The translations under genes and the position numbers were made by a program. The notes under the pieces were generated by a model. It worked only from the letters and a program-made list of their open reading frames with translations, did no database searches and was not told the DNA's origin. 5,931 nt of DNA from CAZAGT01 sp964484515 (GTDB lineage: Bacteria; Desulfobacterota; DSM-4660; Desulfatiglandales; HGW-15). The stretch covers positions 1-5,931 of the forward strand of contig CAZAGT010000317.1 of NCBI GenBank assembly GCA_964484515.1, given 5' to 3'. Positions 5,862 to 5,931 of this stretch are shown piece after piece; the first letter of the stretch is position 1; the number at the start of each line of letters is the position of its first letter.

Positions 5862-5931
5862 ACTGTCGAAAAACCCTTTTCTGAGAGGCTGATGGAAAAT
5901 GCCCAGATGTAAGGCTTCCGAAACCGGGGAC
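5862..5931. repeat. Inverted second copy of the repeat end, cut by window edge
   Basis: These 70 bases are the reverse complement of 2217-2286 with 4 mismatches, all within 5876-5880. The 51 bases from 5881 to the edge are identical. Both terminal motifs are present: CTGTCGAAAAAC at 5863-5874 and AGGCTGATGGAAAA at 5886-5899. Because identity is complete at the window edge, the copy very likely continues beyond it. Confidence 0.9.

Noticed and set aside
2071..5931. CRISPR array based on recurring short motifs
   Set aside because: The motifs occur only four times, in mixed orientation and at irregular spacing, with no spacer-like units.

Overview
The window looks like chromosomal DNA from an anaerobic or syntrophic-type bacterium of the Desulfobacterota (former Deltaproteobacteria) / NC10 / Nitrospirota kind. 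The clues are a thiolase with an inserted segment of about 35 residues, a soluble double-GAF histidine kinase paired with an aminotransferase, and dispersed MITE-like repeats. This placement is an impression from protein style and repeat style, not a database result.

Left part (1-1831, minus strand): two tandem thiolase genes, 29 nt apart and each with a clear Shine-Dalgarno. The upstream one (644-1831) is complete, with Cys88, His351 and Cys381. The downstream one (1-614) runs off the left edge and carries the insertion before its nucleophile Cys123. Acyl-CoA metabolism (beta-oxidation or acetoacetyl-CoA chemistry) is the natural reading. A good sigma70-type promoter lies at 1964-1993 on the minus strand, and a perfect 8-bp inverted repeat (ATCAATTT-N11-AAATTGAT, 1978-2004) overlaps its -35 box.

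Middle (1832-2430, about 600 bp without a gene): the thiolase promoter and operator, a weaker rightward promoter candidate at 2032-2059, and a MITE-like element of about 216 bp (2071-2286) with imperfect terminal inverted repeats. The element sits in the leader of the rightward operon.

Right part (2431-5648, plus strand): a two-gene operon. A fold-type-I PLP aminotransferase (2431-3744) is followed after 2 nt by a cytoplasmic sensor histidine kinase (3747-5648) with two GAF domains, an HDFKNP phosphoacceptor motif and a degenerate, short-lidded ATPase domain. No response regulator is visible. The last 21 codons or so of the kinase, including its stop, are read from a repeat of the same family as the element at 2071. 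After the kinase come about 210 bp with no credible gene. A second, inverted copy of the repeat end begins at 5862 and runs off the window; it matches 2217-2286 at 66 of 70 positions.

The aminotransferase-kinase operon is therefore enclosed by near-identical inverted repeats about 3.6 kb apart, with a diverged repeat fused to the kinase 3' end. The gene pair, the atypical kinase and the repeat architecture are the parts most worth a second look.
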